Below, in pieces: positions 1-10,389 of a stretch of DNA of 64,000 nucleotides; within the stretch, counting starts at the first letter, position 1, and every line of letters begins with the position of its first letter. Made by a program: the position numbers and the translations under genes. The stretch comes from Diphasiastrum complanatum (lineage: Eukaryota > Streptophyta > Lycopodiopsida > Lycopodiales > Lycopodiaceae): NCBI GenBank assembly GCA_029204225.1, contig CM055108.1, positions 12,711,955 to 12,775,954 on the forward strand, written 5' to 3'. Below the pieces are notes generated by a model, which had not been told where the DNA came from, did no database searches, and saw only the letters and a program-made list of their open reading frames with translations.

Positions 1-886
1 CTGCGGATGCTATGACATCCTCTAACGAATTTGTCAATCCCTGATGATAGTACCTATCCATCTTCTTGGGTAATCCACCCAAGAACCATTCATTTTGCAT
101 GGGGACAAGATACTGTACTCCGAGCTTCCCTATCAAATTCTTAACTCTTTGAGTGTATTTCCTAAATGATTCCTTTGATTTTTTCTACACAGAATTAAGT
201 CGTGCTAACAATCTTATAGAATAGCCTATTTTTCTAAACTCTTTAAGAAATACTGCCTTTAGATCATTCCAAGTATTAACCATTTTAGGAACCAACTAAC
301 TATACCAGATTCTTGCCTGCTTACGTAGAAGCCCTGGTAGGATTCTAACCTTATCTTCATCAGTGTTTTCCTTATTGGAAAAAGTAATTGACTTGAACTG
401 TGATAAATAGCTATCTGCACCATCAGATGATGACCCTTGAAGAAGTCATATCTGATTTTGGTAGATGTGGGTGACACTGGGTTTGTCATATTATCAAGTG
501 GTGAGTTAGGTAGTGGATCAGGAGGATCAGATGACTCGAACGACAGTAGATTCAGAAGACAGTTCATGATCTTGTCCAGATTATGGTTCTGATGGTGGTT
601 CAGAGTCTTGTTCGGACTCAGATTCAGAACTATGTTCGGAAGAAGAAGATGATGATGAACTTGAGTAATCTGTCAAATTAAAAGACTCTTTCTCAAACGA
701 ATTAACAAGTGATACAGAAGTTTTGTAAAGATTATCAAACACTTTAGTACTAAGTCTATTTCTTATAGGTGAATTTAGTAAATTTCGAAAATACAAATCG
801 CGTGCTCTCCTATATGCTTCTAATCATTGCGCTCTCTCTAAGCATTTCTGCTCAGAGTAGTGCGTGACTAATCTGGTGGCAGACAT
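1..886 (-). pseudogene. Ty3/gypsy gag fragment (family G), cut by the window edge
   Basis: Capsid (gag) coding remnant of a Ty3/gypsy retrotransposon. The likely start ATG is at 884-886, shortly downstream of the PBS, and the frame runs leftward out of the window. The N-terminal part has a stop near residue 20, then a serine/glutamate-rich linker (about 600-670) and the peptide TSTKIRYDFFKG (about 450). The region 1-330 reads, across frameshifts and stops, as a retrotrans_gag core with the pattern VPKMVNTWNDLKAVFLKEF. The same gag is at 36280-36887, where the N-terminal half is an open frame, so the assignment rests on two independent copies. Several stops and shifts make it non-functional. 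The family call is secure; exact frame joins are not. Confidence 0.72.
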
Positions 887-949
887 TACATAAATAGGAT
901 TTGGCGGACTTAGTACACTTAAAAATCATATAAAGATGAAGATTTGTCT

Positions 950-966
950 CCCCGGCAACGGCGCCA
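950..966 (-). other. tRNA-Asp primer-binding site of gypsy family G
   Basis: On the minus strand this reads TGGCGCCGTTGCCGGGG, a 17-base perfect complement of the 3' end of plant tRNA-Asp. It lies between the gag start and an LTR end (TG on the plus strand at 972), the expected order for an element reading leftward. A five-base spacer separates it from the LTR terminus. Confidence 0.85.
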
Positions 967-971
967 AGTTA

Positions 972-1495
972 TGTGGTAGCCTAGTCATTATATATTTTCA
1001 CAAAATCAGTAAATTAAGTAGTATAAAAGGTTTTATCGTTCCCCAAGAGAGGGAGAAATCTTTTCTTTCAGATGATAAGTGTACAAAAGTAATGGAGAGA
1101 TGGTGGATGTAATATTCAACACCGAATACTACAATGACATATCTGGTTATCCAAAGATGTTGAGTAAATTGTCGTCTAGAAACACCAAGATAAAACAATT
1201 TGGTCAAGGTCTGAATGGTATAGAAGGGTATGTTATCTTCTAGGCTCTTAAAATAACAATAAGCAACTTAATCTGATAGCGACAAGCTTTACAACATAAT
1301 TTGTTTGGTTGTTGATTCCTCTTAAAAAAACACAAGAAATTAGTTCTTATCATAGAAAGCTAATAGAGCAAAACATCAATAAAGTTCTTTATCTGAATAC
1401 ATAGCTCATTCTAAATTAAAGGAGGTTCTGTTTAAAGTTATGCTTTTAGGCTTCGACTGATTCCTTGCACAAATTAGTTATAATTGTCGCTCTCG
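972..1495 (-). repeat. LTR of gypsy family G (3' part of the 5' LTR)
   Basis: Starts with TGTGGTAGCC on the plus strand next to the PBS, so it is the terminal part of a minus-strand 5' LTR. It aligns over about 520 bp with 36976-37497, sharing for example the stretch around 'aattaagtagtataaaagg' and the stretch around 'gttatgctt...cttcgact'. The distal end is not defined because similarity stops near 1495 in both copies. Confidence 0.7.
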
Positions 1496-2711
1496 GATGT
1501 CACCTGTAAATCTTGTTGGAAGGTTTGCGGATCTCGAGGCAATCCTAACCCTAGTTAATAAGTGAGAGGGTTTTGGCACCCTACTTGTGTAAGTCCAACC
1601 TGATGATCACATGGTTATTTGGTAATTAGAAAGTCAATAAAAGGACTTTAGGCCTTTTTGCGGGACTTTTAATGTCGTAGGCCTAAATGTCAAGTTAGTG
1701 AATAAAGTTGGGGTTCCCACCAAATTTCAAATTTAAATTGGTTCCCTCCAATTTTTGAATGGGTTCCCACTCTTTTTAAATATGAATAGTTAGGGAGGTA
1801 GAAATGGGCCAATAGGATTTTGAGGCCAAGGCCCTCCTCTCCACTATAAATAGGGGCAAACTCGAGTTGCTCCTCATGTTCAGATCTTCATTTCAATACA
1901 AGCAGATTGGTTCTCTTATGAAAAGGATTTGTGAATGTCCTTGCTCTCTAACTCTTTTCCTCCATCTCTCATGCTTTTGTTGCATGTCTATATGTGGTCT
2001 AAACTTTGGTCTAGTCCTTGCATTTCACAGACCACAATAATGAGGTTCTAGGTGGCCAATACGATTATTTTGAAATGTTTGATTTTCTTTAATAAGTGAA
2101 TATTTTCACCTTGTTGAAGGCCAAAACTCCTTTTTCAATCATGTCTCTGTTGCAGATGGTTTCTTGAGTCTCTTCATGATGGTATCCCAATATTCTATAA
2201 TTGGACCTATGTTATTGAAGAAGGTAGACTCATGTCTGCAAGTGTCCTTAGATTTAATCCAAAATATATCTTTTCGACCCTTCAATCACAAGCTCGACAT
2301 CCTTAATGTTGGCTTTTGGATAGAAGGGAGGATGAGCCTGAAGAGGCTAGAGAGACTAGAGAGAGTACTATTATGGACACAACCTGATTGTAAGAATCTA
2401 TATTGATATCAATAAAAATCCCATAATTACATATAAGATTGTATCTTTTTTTTTTTCGATGTATCTCTATTTACAAATGAATCTCTATTCAGCTGAGTTT
2501 ACTTTTACACATAGAAAATTAAATATTCCCTCCTTATTTATCTTTACAGAAAGAATGTTTAGGCTCCAATGCCGACTGCAACAATCAAAATAAATATTAA
2601 AACAATCCTTGCTTATTAAAACAATCCTTACTTACTAAAGCAATGCCGACTGCACTGCATATATTTTTTCTTCTTCAACATGCCTACAGTGCTGATATGT
2701 CCATATTATAA
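1496..2711. other. Intergenic; fragment of a gypsy-type LTR around 1800-2000
   Basis: No gene recognised. The segment 1800-2000 has promoter-like LTR features: an 'aataggatttt' box, a TATA element (ctataaatagg, near 1844), then a sequence that matches 60560-60660 closely (cagattggttctctt ... ccatctctcatgc). At 60560 this sequence lies upstream of a tRNA-Asp PBS, which supports an LTR origin. The 80-residue ORF at 2164-2406 resembles nothing I know. 2560-2660 has a short imperfect duplication of 'aaaacaatccttacttac'. Confidence 0.5.
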
Positions 2712-2712
2712 A

Positions 2713-2983
2713 CTTAGAATTTTCTTCGAACAGGAACACAGATCATGCTACATAGTAACACAAACAAAATACACTCTCCACAGCCAGCTCATATAGCAGC
2801 TGTATTTCTCAAAATGAAATTACATTGTACATATAGTTGTTCACTCAGGCAACCCATGCATGATCCAGGTTGTCGTTGGTGAGACGTGTGTCCCGTCGAC
2901 TTGCCTCGTGGCGAGGCCAACTGATCCTTATCAACTGATAGGACCCACAATATAGTAGCACAGTGATTCTACTTTAATTCTAA
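2713..2983 (-). repeat. 3' LTR of the small LTR element
   Basis: 271-bp copy closely matching 4198-4468 with scattered substitutions. It lies downstream of the purine tract when read on the minus strand. Both copies share the GC-rich block around the SalI-like 'cccgtcgacttgcc'. Confidence 0.8.
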
Positions 2984-4197
2984 CTCTCTCTCTTAAAGTA
3001 GAGTCTACTTTTTATACAGTCATATACATAGCTTTAAAGTCAACAAACTTTAACTACAAAAAGCTCTCCCCACTAGGGGAGTTTTGAGCTCCAAAAACAC
3101 CCTTTAAGAATTCGTGCAGGATGTCTTTTATATTATTAAAATATTATAACACTAATATTTTTGACTTGTCATTACTTTTTAATCATATCTCAAAAGTATG
3201 TCATCTAACATATCATTAGAAAGCCCTTGTTGAGCGCTTTCCAATGCACCAAACTCTGTTAAATTTGGACTTACCACTAAAAAGTTATGCCATTTTTAGT
3301 GTGGAATCAAAATGTGGACTCAAAAAGTTATGTTACGTAGATTTCAAATTTGAGTATTTTGATTGGTCCATGTGTAAGAAAAATTTAAGAAAAAATATAA
3401 AAAAAATCTTTACAAAGGGTCTTTTTTGGATTTAGAACTCCCCTAATGATCACGAGTTCTGGATCGTCGATGCATCTGACACCTCATCCAAAGGTTCAAA
3501 CTACATCTGGACATTGAACCGTGCTCGTACGGTCGCTATGGCCTTCCAGACGCTACAGTCTCCTTGCACTGGCCGCGCGGTGCTGCCCCGAGCACCTCCT
3601 TCCTCCTTGCTTGTTCCTTTTCAGCGATGGCCGCCCTCCTTGGAATGATCCAATGCTTTCTCTGGCGCGAGGCCGCCCACGGCCTCTTCAGAACTGATTT
3701 GCACTGCTAGGGAGCCTTCCTCTGGATTTTTACAACTTGCAAAATGGATCTATATAGAGAAAAATCTTTGATTTTGTGCTCCCAAACCCCAGACCAGAAT
3801 TTTTCACACAAATCTGTTCTTGGCTTCCAATTCAGAGTGTTCTAATAGGCCTATCCTCTTGCTCTGAGGTCGCCCTACTGCTGGAACTCTGATGCTTTAA
3901 TCCATTTGTCAAACAGTGTCCGATTGAATGCACACTGACTGCAAACACCAAATAGCCTGCTTCGGAATTTCAAAATTCCGTTTGTTGAGGCTCTGATTCA
4001 GCCGACAACCCTTGTCTCTGAATCCTCACACAGTCTCAAGCTCACCAAGCTTCTGTGTGCTAAACTGTTTGCACCAGTGTTTCTCCTTCCGTCTTCAACC
4101 CGCCGTAAACCCCAAACTCTCATAAGACAATTCTCCCAAAGCTCTCTTCAACAACGACGCTGTACTGTGTACACTCCCTGTACAACTCTGATACCAA

Positions 4198-4468
4198 CTT
4201 AGAATTTGCTTCGAACAGGAACACAGATCATGCTACACAGTAACACAAACAGAAAACACTCTCCACAACAAGCTCATATAGCAACTGTATTTCTCAAAAT
4301 GAAATTACACTGTACATATAGTTGTTCACTCAGGCAACCCATGCATGACCCAGGTTGTCGTTGGCGGGATGCGTGTCCCGTCGACTTGCCTCGTGGCGAG
4401 GCCAACTGATCCTTATCAACTGATAGGACCCACAGTATAGTAGCACAGTGATTCTACTTTAATTCTAA
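4198..4468 (-). repeat. 5' LTR of the small LTR element
   Basis: Partner of 2713-2983, directly followed on the minus strand by the iMet-type PBS at 4186-4196. Internal similarity to the other copy is high throughout, so the element is younger than most fragments nearby. Confidence 0.8.
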
Positions 4469-4475
4469 TTTATAA

Positions 4476-5254
4476 AACATCCAATGTGCAGTGTCCACAT
4501 GCTTAGTTATTTCATCTCATTCAAGGTGATTACCTTGTTCTTCTTTACATCTTTCTTTACTTGGTAGGACTTTGAAGTCATCTAAAATGACAATATTAGC
4601 AACCATCTCTACAAGAAACTGATACATAAATGACACAATTTTACTTCTTACATTTTTATGTGTCAATCTTAAACAGATTGTGCTAAGTTAGAAAACTTAA
4701 ACATACATTTGCCAAATATTGTTCGACAATATTGAGCTTGAAATTATGGTTGTGTGCATGTTCTTATGTAATAGCTCTAGACAACAATATAGCCATTGTT
4801 ATATTTTTATAGCTTAATGACCAGATTTCCTAACCTTATGATTTATTTCAGTTTTGTATTAATCGCACATAGGTAAATAGTCTTGATTCTTGGTAGTTTA
4901 GGTAATTTATTTATGTTTTCTATTTTGATCACACATAGGTAAATAGGCTTGAGAATGAAGTCAAGTGTTCTATTTTTCACATTCATATTACATTGACCTG
5001 CACTAAATTAGACTAGTTAACTTACAGGTGTTATCAACTCATTAACTTTATATGAATATCTGCTATTAAGTAACCTATATGAATCATTCAAGCTTTTTCC
5101 ACAAAGTTTATAATAAATTCATATAGTTAAAAAAATTGTGTTAAAGATAATCAGTTGAGTACAATTGATGCATTAAGTGCAATGTTGATCTATGGTTGTC
5201 TCAACTAGATAAGATCATGTTTGCTTATGCAACTTTCATGTATGTAGTAGCTTC
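4476..5254. other. Intergenic, no gene seen
   Basis: AT-rich sequence without a convincing ORF. The phrase 'cacataggtaaatag' occurs twice (about 4866 and 4933), a small dispersed duplication. Nothing else can be supported. Confidence 0.4.
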
Positions 5255-5680
5255 TCCAATCTTCAAGCATTGTGGTTAAGAAAGAGTAAGAAGTAGTAGG
5301 ATCTGAGTCTTTCCTTTGCTTTCCTTCTCAAAGTAGGTAAGCCTTGATGGCTCGACCTTGTGCCTTGTAGATCTCCTTGGATTCTTGGATCTTGATGTAG
5401 ATCCTTCAAAGCTTCATCACCTTGAAGCTCGTCCTTGGGCCTTGCAAGATCTTGGACACTTTGTGGATTAGATGCACTTTCATACATCTTGGAACTTTGA
5501 GATTAATCAAACAATACATCCTTACTAACTTTTACTTTCTTTGAGATAGGATAAAAAATTCTATATTCTTTGCTATGTTCACTATAGCCAATAAAAATTC
5601 CTTTCAAAGAAGTTGCATCCTCTTTCTTTCTAGTTTCCAAAGGAATATGGACATAACTGTGAAAAATGCAAAAAGGATAT
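5255..5680 (-). pseudogene. Ty1/copia pol fragment (integrase tail to linker)
   Basis: Read on the minus strand this aligns with 50000-50410 of the plus-strand copia copy, including the phrases 'ttggaaactagaag', 'aaagaaagtaaaagttagtaagg' and 'cttctactctt...aaccacaatgcttgaag'. It covers the poorly conserved region between the integrase C-terminus and the start of the reverse transcriptase, rich in charged residues. Stops are present and both ends are truncated. No catalytic domain is retained. Confidence 0.65.
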
Positions 5681-5784
5681 CTGTGTTAGTTGTAGGGATC
5701 TTACACTTTTCTATGTCAAGCATCTTGGTGTAGAACATTGATCGGGGCAAAATTGGCATAGATGGCAAATTGGTCAAATCCACA

Positions 5785-6393
5785 TGTAATGCCCCTATTG
5801 AACCAAAGTAGTGTAAGAGGTGAAACTCGAGCTGAATAGGTTGTTGACAAGTGTTTTGATTTAATTTGATGTGTGACAAGTCAAAGTTCAAGACGTAAAA
5901 TAGAATATAGAGGTGGAAGCATCAATGGTCCAATAGGATTTGAGATATGCTTGGTCCAAGAATCAAGAGATGGATGCATCATTGGTCCAATAGAATTAAG
6001 AGGTGCTTGAGAATGATCCAATAGATTTTGAGAGTGAACTACCTCGTGTTATTACTAGTGTCATTGTACGTCTCATTTTGGTGCTAAGTAATTTAGAGAT
6101 CAATCAAGATTTTGAGTCTAAGTATTTACTTGCTTTTTCTCTCTACCCAAGAGCAATTGATTGCATTCTCTCTCTACCAGAGAGTAGGCCTTTTCCATAC
6201 TTAGTTTTTTGAAAGGACAACTTCCCCCACGTGTTTATGTACTTTGGTTTTGAGTAAATGCATGTAGTAGTGTGTTTTTGCCTTTGAGAGAGATAGATCT
6301 TGAACCTCAATCTAATCTTGATCATTGTGCATTCACACACCTTAGGAGATCTAAATCACACTTAGTGGACACTCCACACATGTGAAATTCACA
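5785..6393 (+). repeat. LTR family B, plus orientation
   Basis: Ends in TTCACA directly at an iMet PBS (6394-6406). It matches the reverse complement of 46870-47463. Shared features are a diverged mini-array of 'ggtccaataggattaagaggtg' (about 5925-6030), the 'tctctctaccc' leader-like tract near 6140 and the terminal 'ccacacatgtgaaattcaca'. The start at 5785 (TGTAATG) is tentative, chosen because the minus copy has a similar TGTAATT. Confidence 0.65.
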
Positions 6394-6406
6394 TGGTATC
6401 AGAGCC
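6394..6406 (+). other. tRNA-iMet primer-binding site (LTR B)
   Basis: TGGTATCAGAGCC is a 13-base match to the complement of the 3' end of plant initiator tRNA-Met, immediately after the LTR terminal CA. Confidence 0.8.
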
Positions 6407-7230
6407 TACTTGAGGTTATCATGCATTTCTCATCATTACTATGGAAATTATTGCATCAATAGTGAGCTAGAAAGTGACTAGACTCATTTTCCTAGCCATC
6501 TTGTTCAATCTTGGATCAAAAGAGATCAATAGGGCATTATGATTGGGTCTGTGAAAATTGTCAACATTTCCTTGACTAGTTTTAGGCCAAATCTGGTGAT
6601 TTGGCACATAGTTTTAGATCTAACCTTTCACATGTGTGGAAGAGGTCTGGATACTTTTATTTTAGTATATATTTCATATTGAAGAAGTGTCAAACTTCAG
6701 GACCTTCAAAATGACACTAGAATCATGTCATTTGGACATATAGGCCAAAATTGGCTATTTTAGGCTAGTGGTGCTCTAAAATTGGGTCCTAAGTTCTAGA
6801 GAGAGGAGAGAGAGTCATCTCTCTCACCTATATTAGGCTGACTTTTGTGGAGAAACAGGTTGAAGAAACTTATGTACTGTCTTATTGAGATGAATAGATC
6901 ATTGTCAATGTTTCTTCCTCCATTGGGAGTTGTTGTGTGTATTGTCTTCAAGCTCTTGTGTATGATCTTAGGTGCTTTTCAAAAGTGGTAGGCTGCTGTT
7001 GTAGGGCTAGTATGCTAGGGCTGGTATGCTACTATTTTTGGCCATCCTCAATTCCTTTGAATCGTTTCTTGAGTTCTTAGAATGCTTGTTCGAGTTCTTT
7101 GAGTTTTCGATATGTTCTAAAATAGTGATTTTTGCAGGTGTTTTTTCAACCAGATCGACTAAACAAGATATGGTGGTTTGTGGCTCAAGTTGAACCACGT
7201 TCATGACGAGTATTTCCATTTTTTTGGAGA
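6407..7230 (+). other. Untranslated leader of the LTR B element, truncated
   Basis: The first 150 bases match the leader downstream of the minus-strand copy of LTR B (46857 leftward), including 'catcttgttcaat' and 'gatcaaaagagatcaat'. No ORF of gag type follows. A copia RT scrap on the other strand begins near 7335, so the element was cut off here. The ORF at 7007-7219 is not recognised. Confidence 0.5.
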
Positions 7231-7334
7231 TAATGTCGGTGAAGATAGATGTACGGCTTCATGTTCCAAGAAAATTCTCATTTTTAAACAAATGTTGCAA
7301 AGGCAATAAATCACTAAAAGCATGTGAGTTAATG

Positions 7335-7600
7335 AAATCACCACTACAAACTATGACAAAATCAAGTGTTTCATCATAGTCAAGCCCCTTGAATTGAGCA
7401 TATCCCCTGGCAACTAGTCTTGTTTTATAATTGTTCACACTACCATCTTGATTAAGCTTGATCTTAAAGACCCATTTGCAAATAGTAACATTTTGTATCT
7501 TTGATGGAGGATCAATAATTTTACAAGTATCTCAAACAATGCATCATATACTCACCTTACTTTTCATTACATCAAATCACTCTTTGTTGTTACAGTTTCA
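7335..7600 (-). pseudogene. Ty1/copia reverse transcriptase fragment (RVT_2 N-terminus)
   Basis: The minus strand reads CKWVFKIKLNQDGSVNNYKTR then LVARGYAQFKGLDYDET, the well-known start of the copia RVT_2 domain (KWVYKIKxxxDGSxxxYKARLVAKGYxQxxGIDYxET). After DET the frame stays open but leaves the RT consensus. No QMDV or YVDD box is present. An iMet-like PBS on the same strand lies only about 120 bp upstream (7720-7732), so gag, PR and INT have been deleted or two fragments are juxtaposed. Confidence 0.75.
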
Positions 7601-7719
7601 TTCACACTTGAAGGAACATCATCAAACTTAAGGTAGTATAAGGGCAATAAAAATTAAACAATCATCAACTTGTAATTGCTTCTCTCTTCCTTGTATTTGA
7701 GACTTGATGGTTGCATTTG

Positions 7720-7732
7720 GGCTCTGATGCCA
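7720..7732 (-). other. Diverged tRNA-iMet primer-binding site
   Basis: The minus strand reads TGGCATCAGAGCC, one mismatch from the iMet PBS. The adjoining plus-strand TGTTAAAATC at 7733 fits the end of a minus-strand LTR extending to higher coordinates. The far LTR end is not found. Confidence 0.55.
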
Positions 7733-8247
7733 TGTTAAAATCAAAGGTTATGAACCTCATTTGGATACTAAAACCTTGAAAAAGCATCAAAGGTTTCACT
7801 TATATCTAATAGATAGAAAACTAGCACACAATTCAACCTATTTTGCATCTAATTGGCAAGAGCTTTTGAACACCATAGTAAAACTAGAAATAATTGATCT
7901 TCACATCCTGGCACACACGTGGAAAGTATAATACTTTGTTCAGATTCAGATCTTTTCATTAGACACAAAAAATATCACATTCATCATTCATCAATTCCTC
8001 ATTAACGAGCAAACTTGTCAAAATCACCATCTCTTGATAATCTCTCAAAGTATGTACAAAATGAGCTCTCAATCCATATCAAATGATGTCGGATATGAGA
8101 TTAGGTAGAGTGCCATTAGGGTAGACCCTAAACCCCTAGCTATCAAAGCCTTAGATCATGCATAATTACCCTCTTGGTAGCTTGAGTCAACTATCTCATA
8201 AAAGTAGGTGGCCGTCCTCATAAAAAATCCCAATCATCTAGAAACAC

Positions 8248-8445
8248 CATGATATAATTCACTTTAGAAAAATATTTATTTAACTGATTCCATTTCATTA
8301 TGAACATGCAAAAAAAAGGAAAAAAACCTCATCATAATATAATTCACTTTAGAAAAATTTATATATAGCCTAATCATAATATAATTCACTTTAGAAATAT
8401 ATTTATTTAACTAATTTCATGTCATTATCAACATGCAAAAAACAA
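8248..8445. repeat. Imperfect local duplication, AT-rich
   Basis: The phrase 'ataattcactttagaaa' occurs three times (about 8253, 8340 and 8385), two of them followed by 'atttatttaact...catttcat/atgtcat...aacatgcaaaaa'. This looks like tandem duplication with later divergence. No coding. Confidence 0.6.
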
Positions 8446-8454
8446 AAACAAAAA

Positions 8455-8860
8455 AAATGCGTGGATAATCCACACAGAAGATATCCACGCGTGGATATCT
8501 TTACCATCCGGTCTGGTCCGGTGAACAAACTAAAATTTGCGTGGATAATCCACGCGTGGATTATCCTCGCCAAAACTGATTTCCGGCGCCGCCAACCTTC
8601 CCTCCCATACAATTGTCAAAATTTTCAAAATTCAATTTTGCGTGGATTGTTCACGTGTGGATAATGGATTGTTCACGCATGGATAATCCACGCGCATAAA
8701 TTTTTCGACGCCGTGTCAAAAAAACACCGGTGGACTGGCCGGAGGCGTGTTCATTTTTTTTTTGATAATCCACGCGTGGATGTTCCACGCAAACAAAATG
8801 TCGAAAAATCGATTAAGTGTCGGGTCTCGCATGGATACTCTGCGTGGATAAACATAGAGT
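8455..8860. repeat. Island of dispersed palindromes with core TCCACGCGTGGA
   Basis: About a dozen copies, on both strands and irregularly spaced, of the word GCGTGGATAATCCACGC or halves of it. Perfect palindromes include 24 bp at 8478-8501 (core ATATCCACGCGTGGATAT) and 24 bp at 8543-8566 (core ATAATCCACGCGTGGATTAT), plus ATCCACGCGTGGAT near 8766. The island is more GC- and CpG-rich than its flanks. The same word recurs at 23925-24140. Function is unknown. Subterminal repeats of a DNA transposon are a plausible explanation but no terminal inverted repeat was found. Confidence 0.7.
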
Positions 8861-9164
8861 TTTCTAGTTGTGGTTGATTAGCTATTGGGTGAAAATCTGG
8901 CCTTTGGAATTTTCCAAATTTATAATTATTGGATATAAAAAAGGTCTTATATTTAAAGCTTAACGTTGTCAATTTCAGCACTAAATGGTAGAAGTGTGAT
9001 AGCATACTTTTGTAGTAGTAATTGTAGATGTGACCATACTTTATTTGAAATTAATTCTGGTTAATTCGATATGGACTAATCATTTTGATGACTGATGGAT
9101 ATTTAGATTGATTTGATTGACAAGCCTCTGAGTAATCATCATCGTAATCCGAGCCTCGGAAATT

Positions 9165-9480
9165 GAAAATATGAATAAACACATTCTTGTGACTAGATTA
9201 AATTTTGCAAAAGTAAGATACAATATGCACATCTACTGCAAGTCAACATTTCCTCTCACTCTAGCGTATGCCATGACAGCTCACAAATCCCAATGGGTGA
9301 CAATAAAATATACAACAATCTTAGACATAAAAAAAAACTTATGCCCTGCATTGACATATGTCATACTCTCAAGAGTAACAAAAAGGAAAGATATTTTCAT
9401 CAAAACTGAAATTACATTTTCAGCCTATTCCACTTCTAGAATACACACCATGTTCTTGATGTATATAATTTTAAAATCAT
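9165..9480 (+). pseudogene. Pif1/Helitron-like helicase C-terminal fragment
   Basis: The plus frame contains FPLTLAYAMTAHKSQ, which matches the superfamily I helicase C-terminal motif of Pif1-like and Helitron Rep/Hel proteins (QFPLxLAYAMTIHKSQGxT), followed at the expected distance by CPALTYVILSRVTKRKDIFI, matching the 'GLTYVALSRV' motif VI region. The glycine after KSQ is changed to W. Upstream helicase motifs and the Rep domain are missing, so this is an isolated 3' part of about 100 codons. It could come from a Helitron or a host PIF1 retrocopy; a mobile origin is more likely given the repeat-rich surroundings. Confidence 0.65.
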
Positions 9481-9641
9481 TTTTGTGGGCAAATAAAAGT
9501 AGTTAGATGGATACGATACTATAACATGCCTTTATGTTTGAAATAAGTGTGTCATATTTTTTTGATACACATCGATGATATGTATTAGTGTTGATTCTGA
9601 CAGTATAGAACACATCGATATGTATAGAACAATATACAACA

Positions 9642-9814
9642 TGCCTTGTAGCTGGAACAGACGGCTCCCAAATCTGACATCGTTTTGTCGAAAAGGACCC
9701 TGCCCAACAACGTCGCACATTAGCCCATATTACAAGCCCTAATTGCAGTCAGTTTGACCCAATTGTCGTTTTTGACAAGGACAGGCAAGATTCACATGAC
9801 AATTGGTCCCAGTG
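9642..9814. repeat. Direct repeat unit, copy 1
   Basis: About 173 bp starting TGCCTTGTAG and ending 'acaattggtccCagtg'. It matches 9985-10153 over its full length with moderate divergence, including 'cccatattacaagcccc/taatt' and 'tgtcgtttttga'. The spacing between copies is 343 bp. Confidence 0.7.
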
Positions 9815-9984
9815 GTGGGTAATGGGAATGGAAACCAACAACCACCATCCCGACTGAGGTGATGGCCTCTCTCGGGGCTACACAGTCATTTCGCACCCTA
9901 TTTCAATTTTTTGGACTTAGCTTCACCGACCTATAGTTCCTTCCATTTGGCATGGGATTGATACCTACAAGTTTGTTCCGAGGT

Positions 9985-10153
9985 TGCCTTGTAGTTGGAA
10001 CATACGGCTCCATAATTCGACACCATTTTGTTGAAATGGACCCTACTACAACAACGTTGCAAATTGGCCCATATTACAAGCCCCAATTATAGTCGGTCTG
10101 ATTGTCGTTTTTGAGTTGGACAGGCTAGATTCACACAACAATTGGTCCTAGTG
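9985..10153. repeat. Direct repeat unit, copy 2
   Basis: Partner of 9642-9814. Between the two copies (9815-9984) there is unique sequence with no ORF. This may be the remains of a tandem array of about 343-bp period. Confidence 0.7.
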
Positions 10154-10389
10154 CACTTTGCTTCTTCCTCTTTACTTACTCCTTGCAAAATCAAAAGTGT
10201 TAAGCTCAAGAAAAAAAGTGAAGGTGGAGGATGGAGGTTTTCTAATTATTGAATGTAAGGTAATCTCTCTCTCCATCTCTTTTTCTCACTCTCTCTTTCT
10301 CTTACATCTTAGTCTCCATCTCAATGTGATTGTAGTTTGGTTTTATTGACTTCACTTTTTTTATGCAGGTTTCTTTTGAGAGAAAGGAG

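Larger units (their letters stand above)
2712..4470 (-). mobile_element. Small non-autonomous LTR retrotransposon (TRIM/SMART-like)
   Basis: Two direct repeats of about 271 bp (2713-2983 and 4198-4468) flank about 1.2 kb with no retroviral coding. On the minus strand the order is correct for an LTR element: the LTR begins TTAGAATTAAAG and ends AATTCTAAG, followed by TGGTATCAGAG (4186-4196), an 11-base match to the tRNA-iMet PBS; a purine tract (AAGAGAGAGAG, 2984-2994) precedes the second LTR. The LTR tips form an inverted repeat TTAGAATT/AATTCTAA rather than TG/CA. A candidate 5-bp target duplication TATAA is at 2707-2711 and 4471-4475, weak because the area is AT-rich. The interior 3430-4190 is distinctly GC-richer than the flanks and encodes nothing obvious, so it may contain captured sequence. 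Confidence 0.8.

Noticed and set aside
950-966. 3' end of a tRNA-Asp gene
   Set aside because: Only the last 17 bases match, with no cloverleaf upstream, and it sits between an LTR end and gag, so it is a primer-binding site.
7240-7345. Flavin-monooxygenase exon (peptide DFVIVCSGDF)
   Set aside because: Only one short motif resembles that family; no FAD or NADPH site is nearby.
8459-8475. TTATCCACA-like words resembling bacterial DnaA boxes
   Set aside because: The window is plant nuclear DNA and the word is better explained as half of the local TCCACGCGTGGA palindrome.
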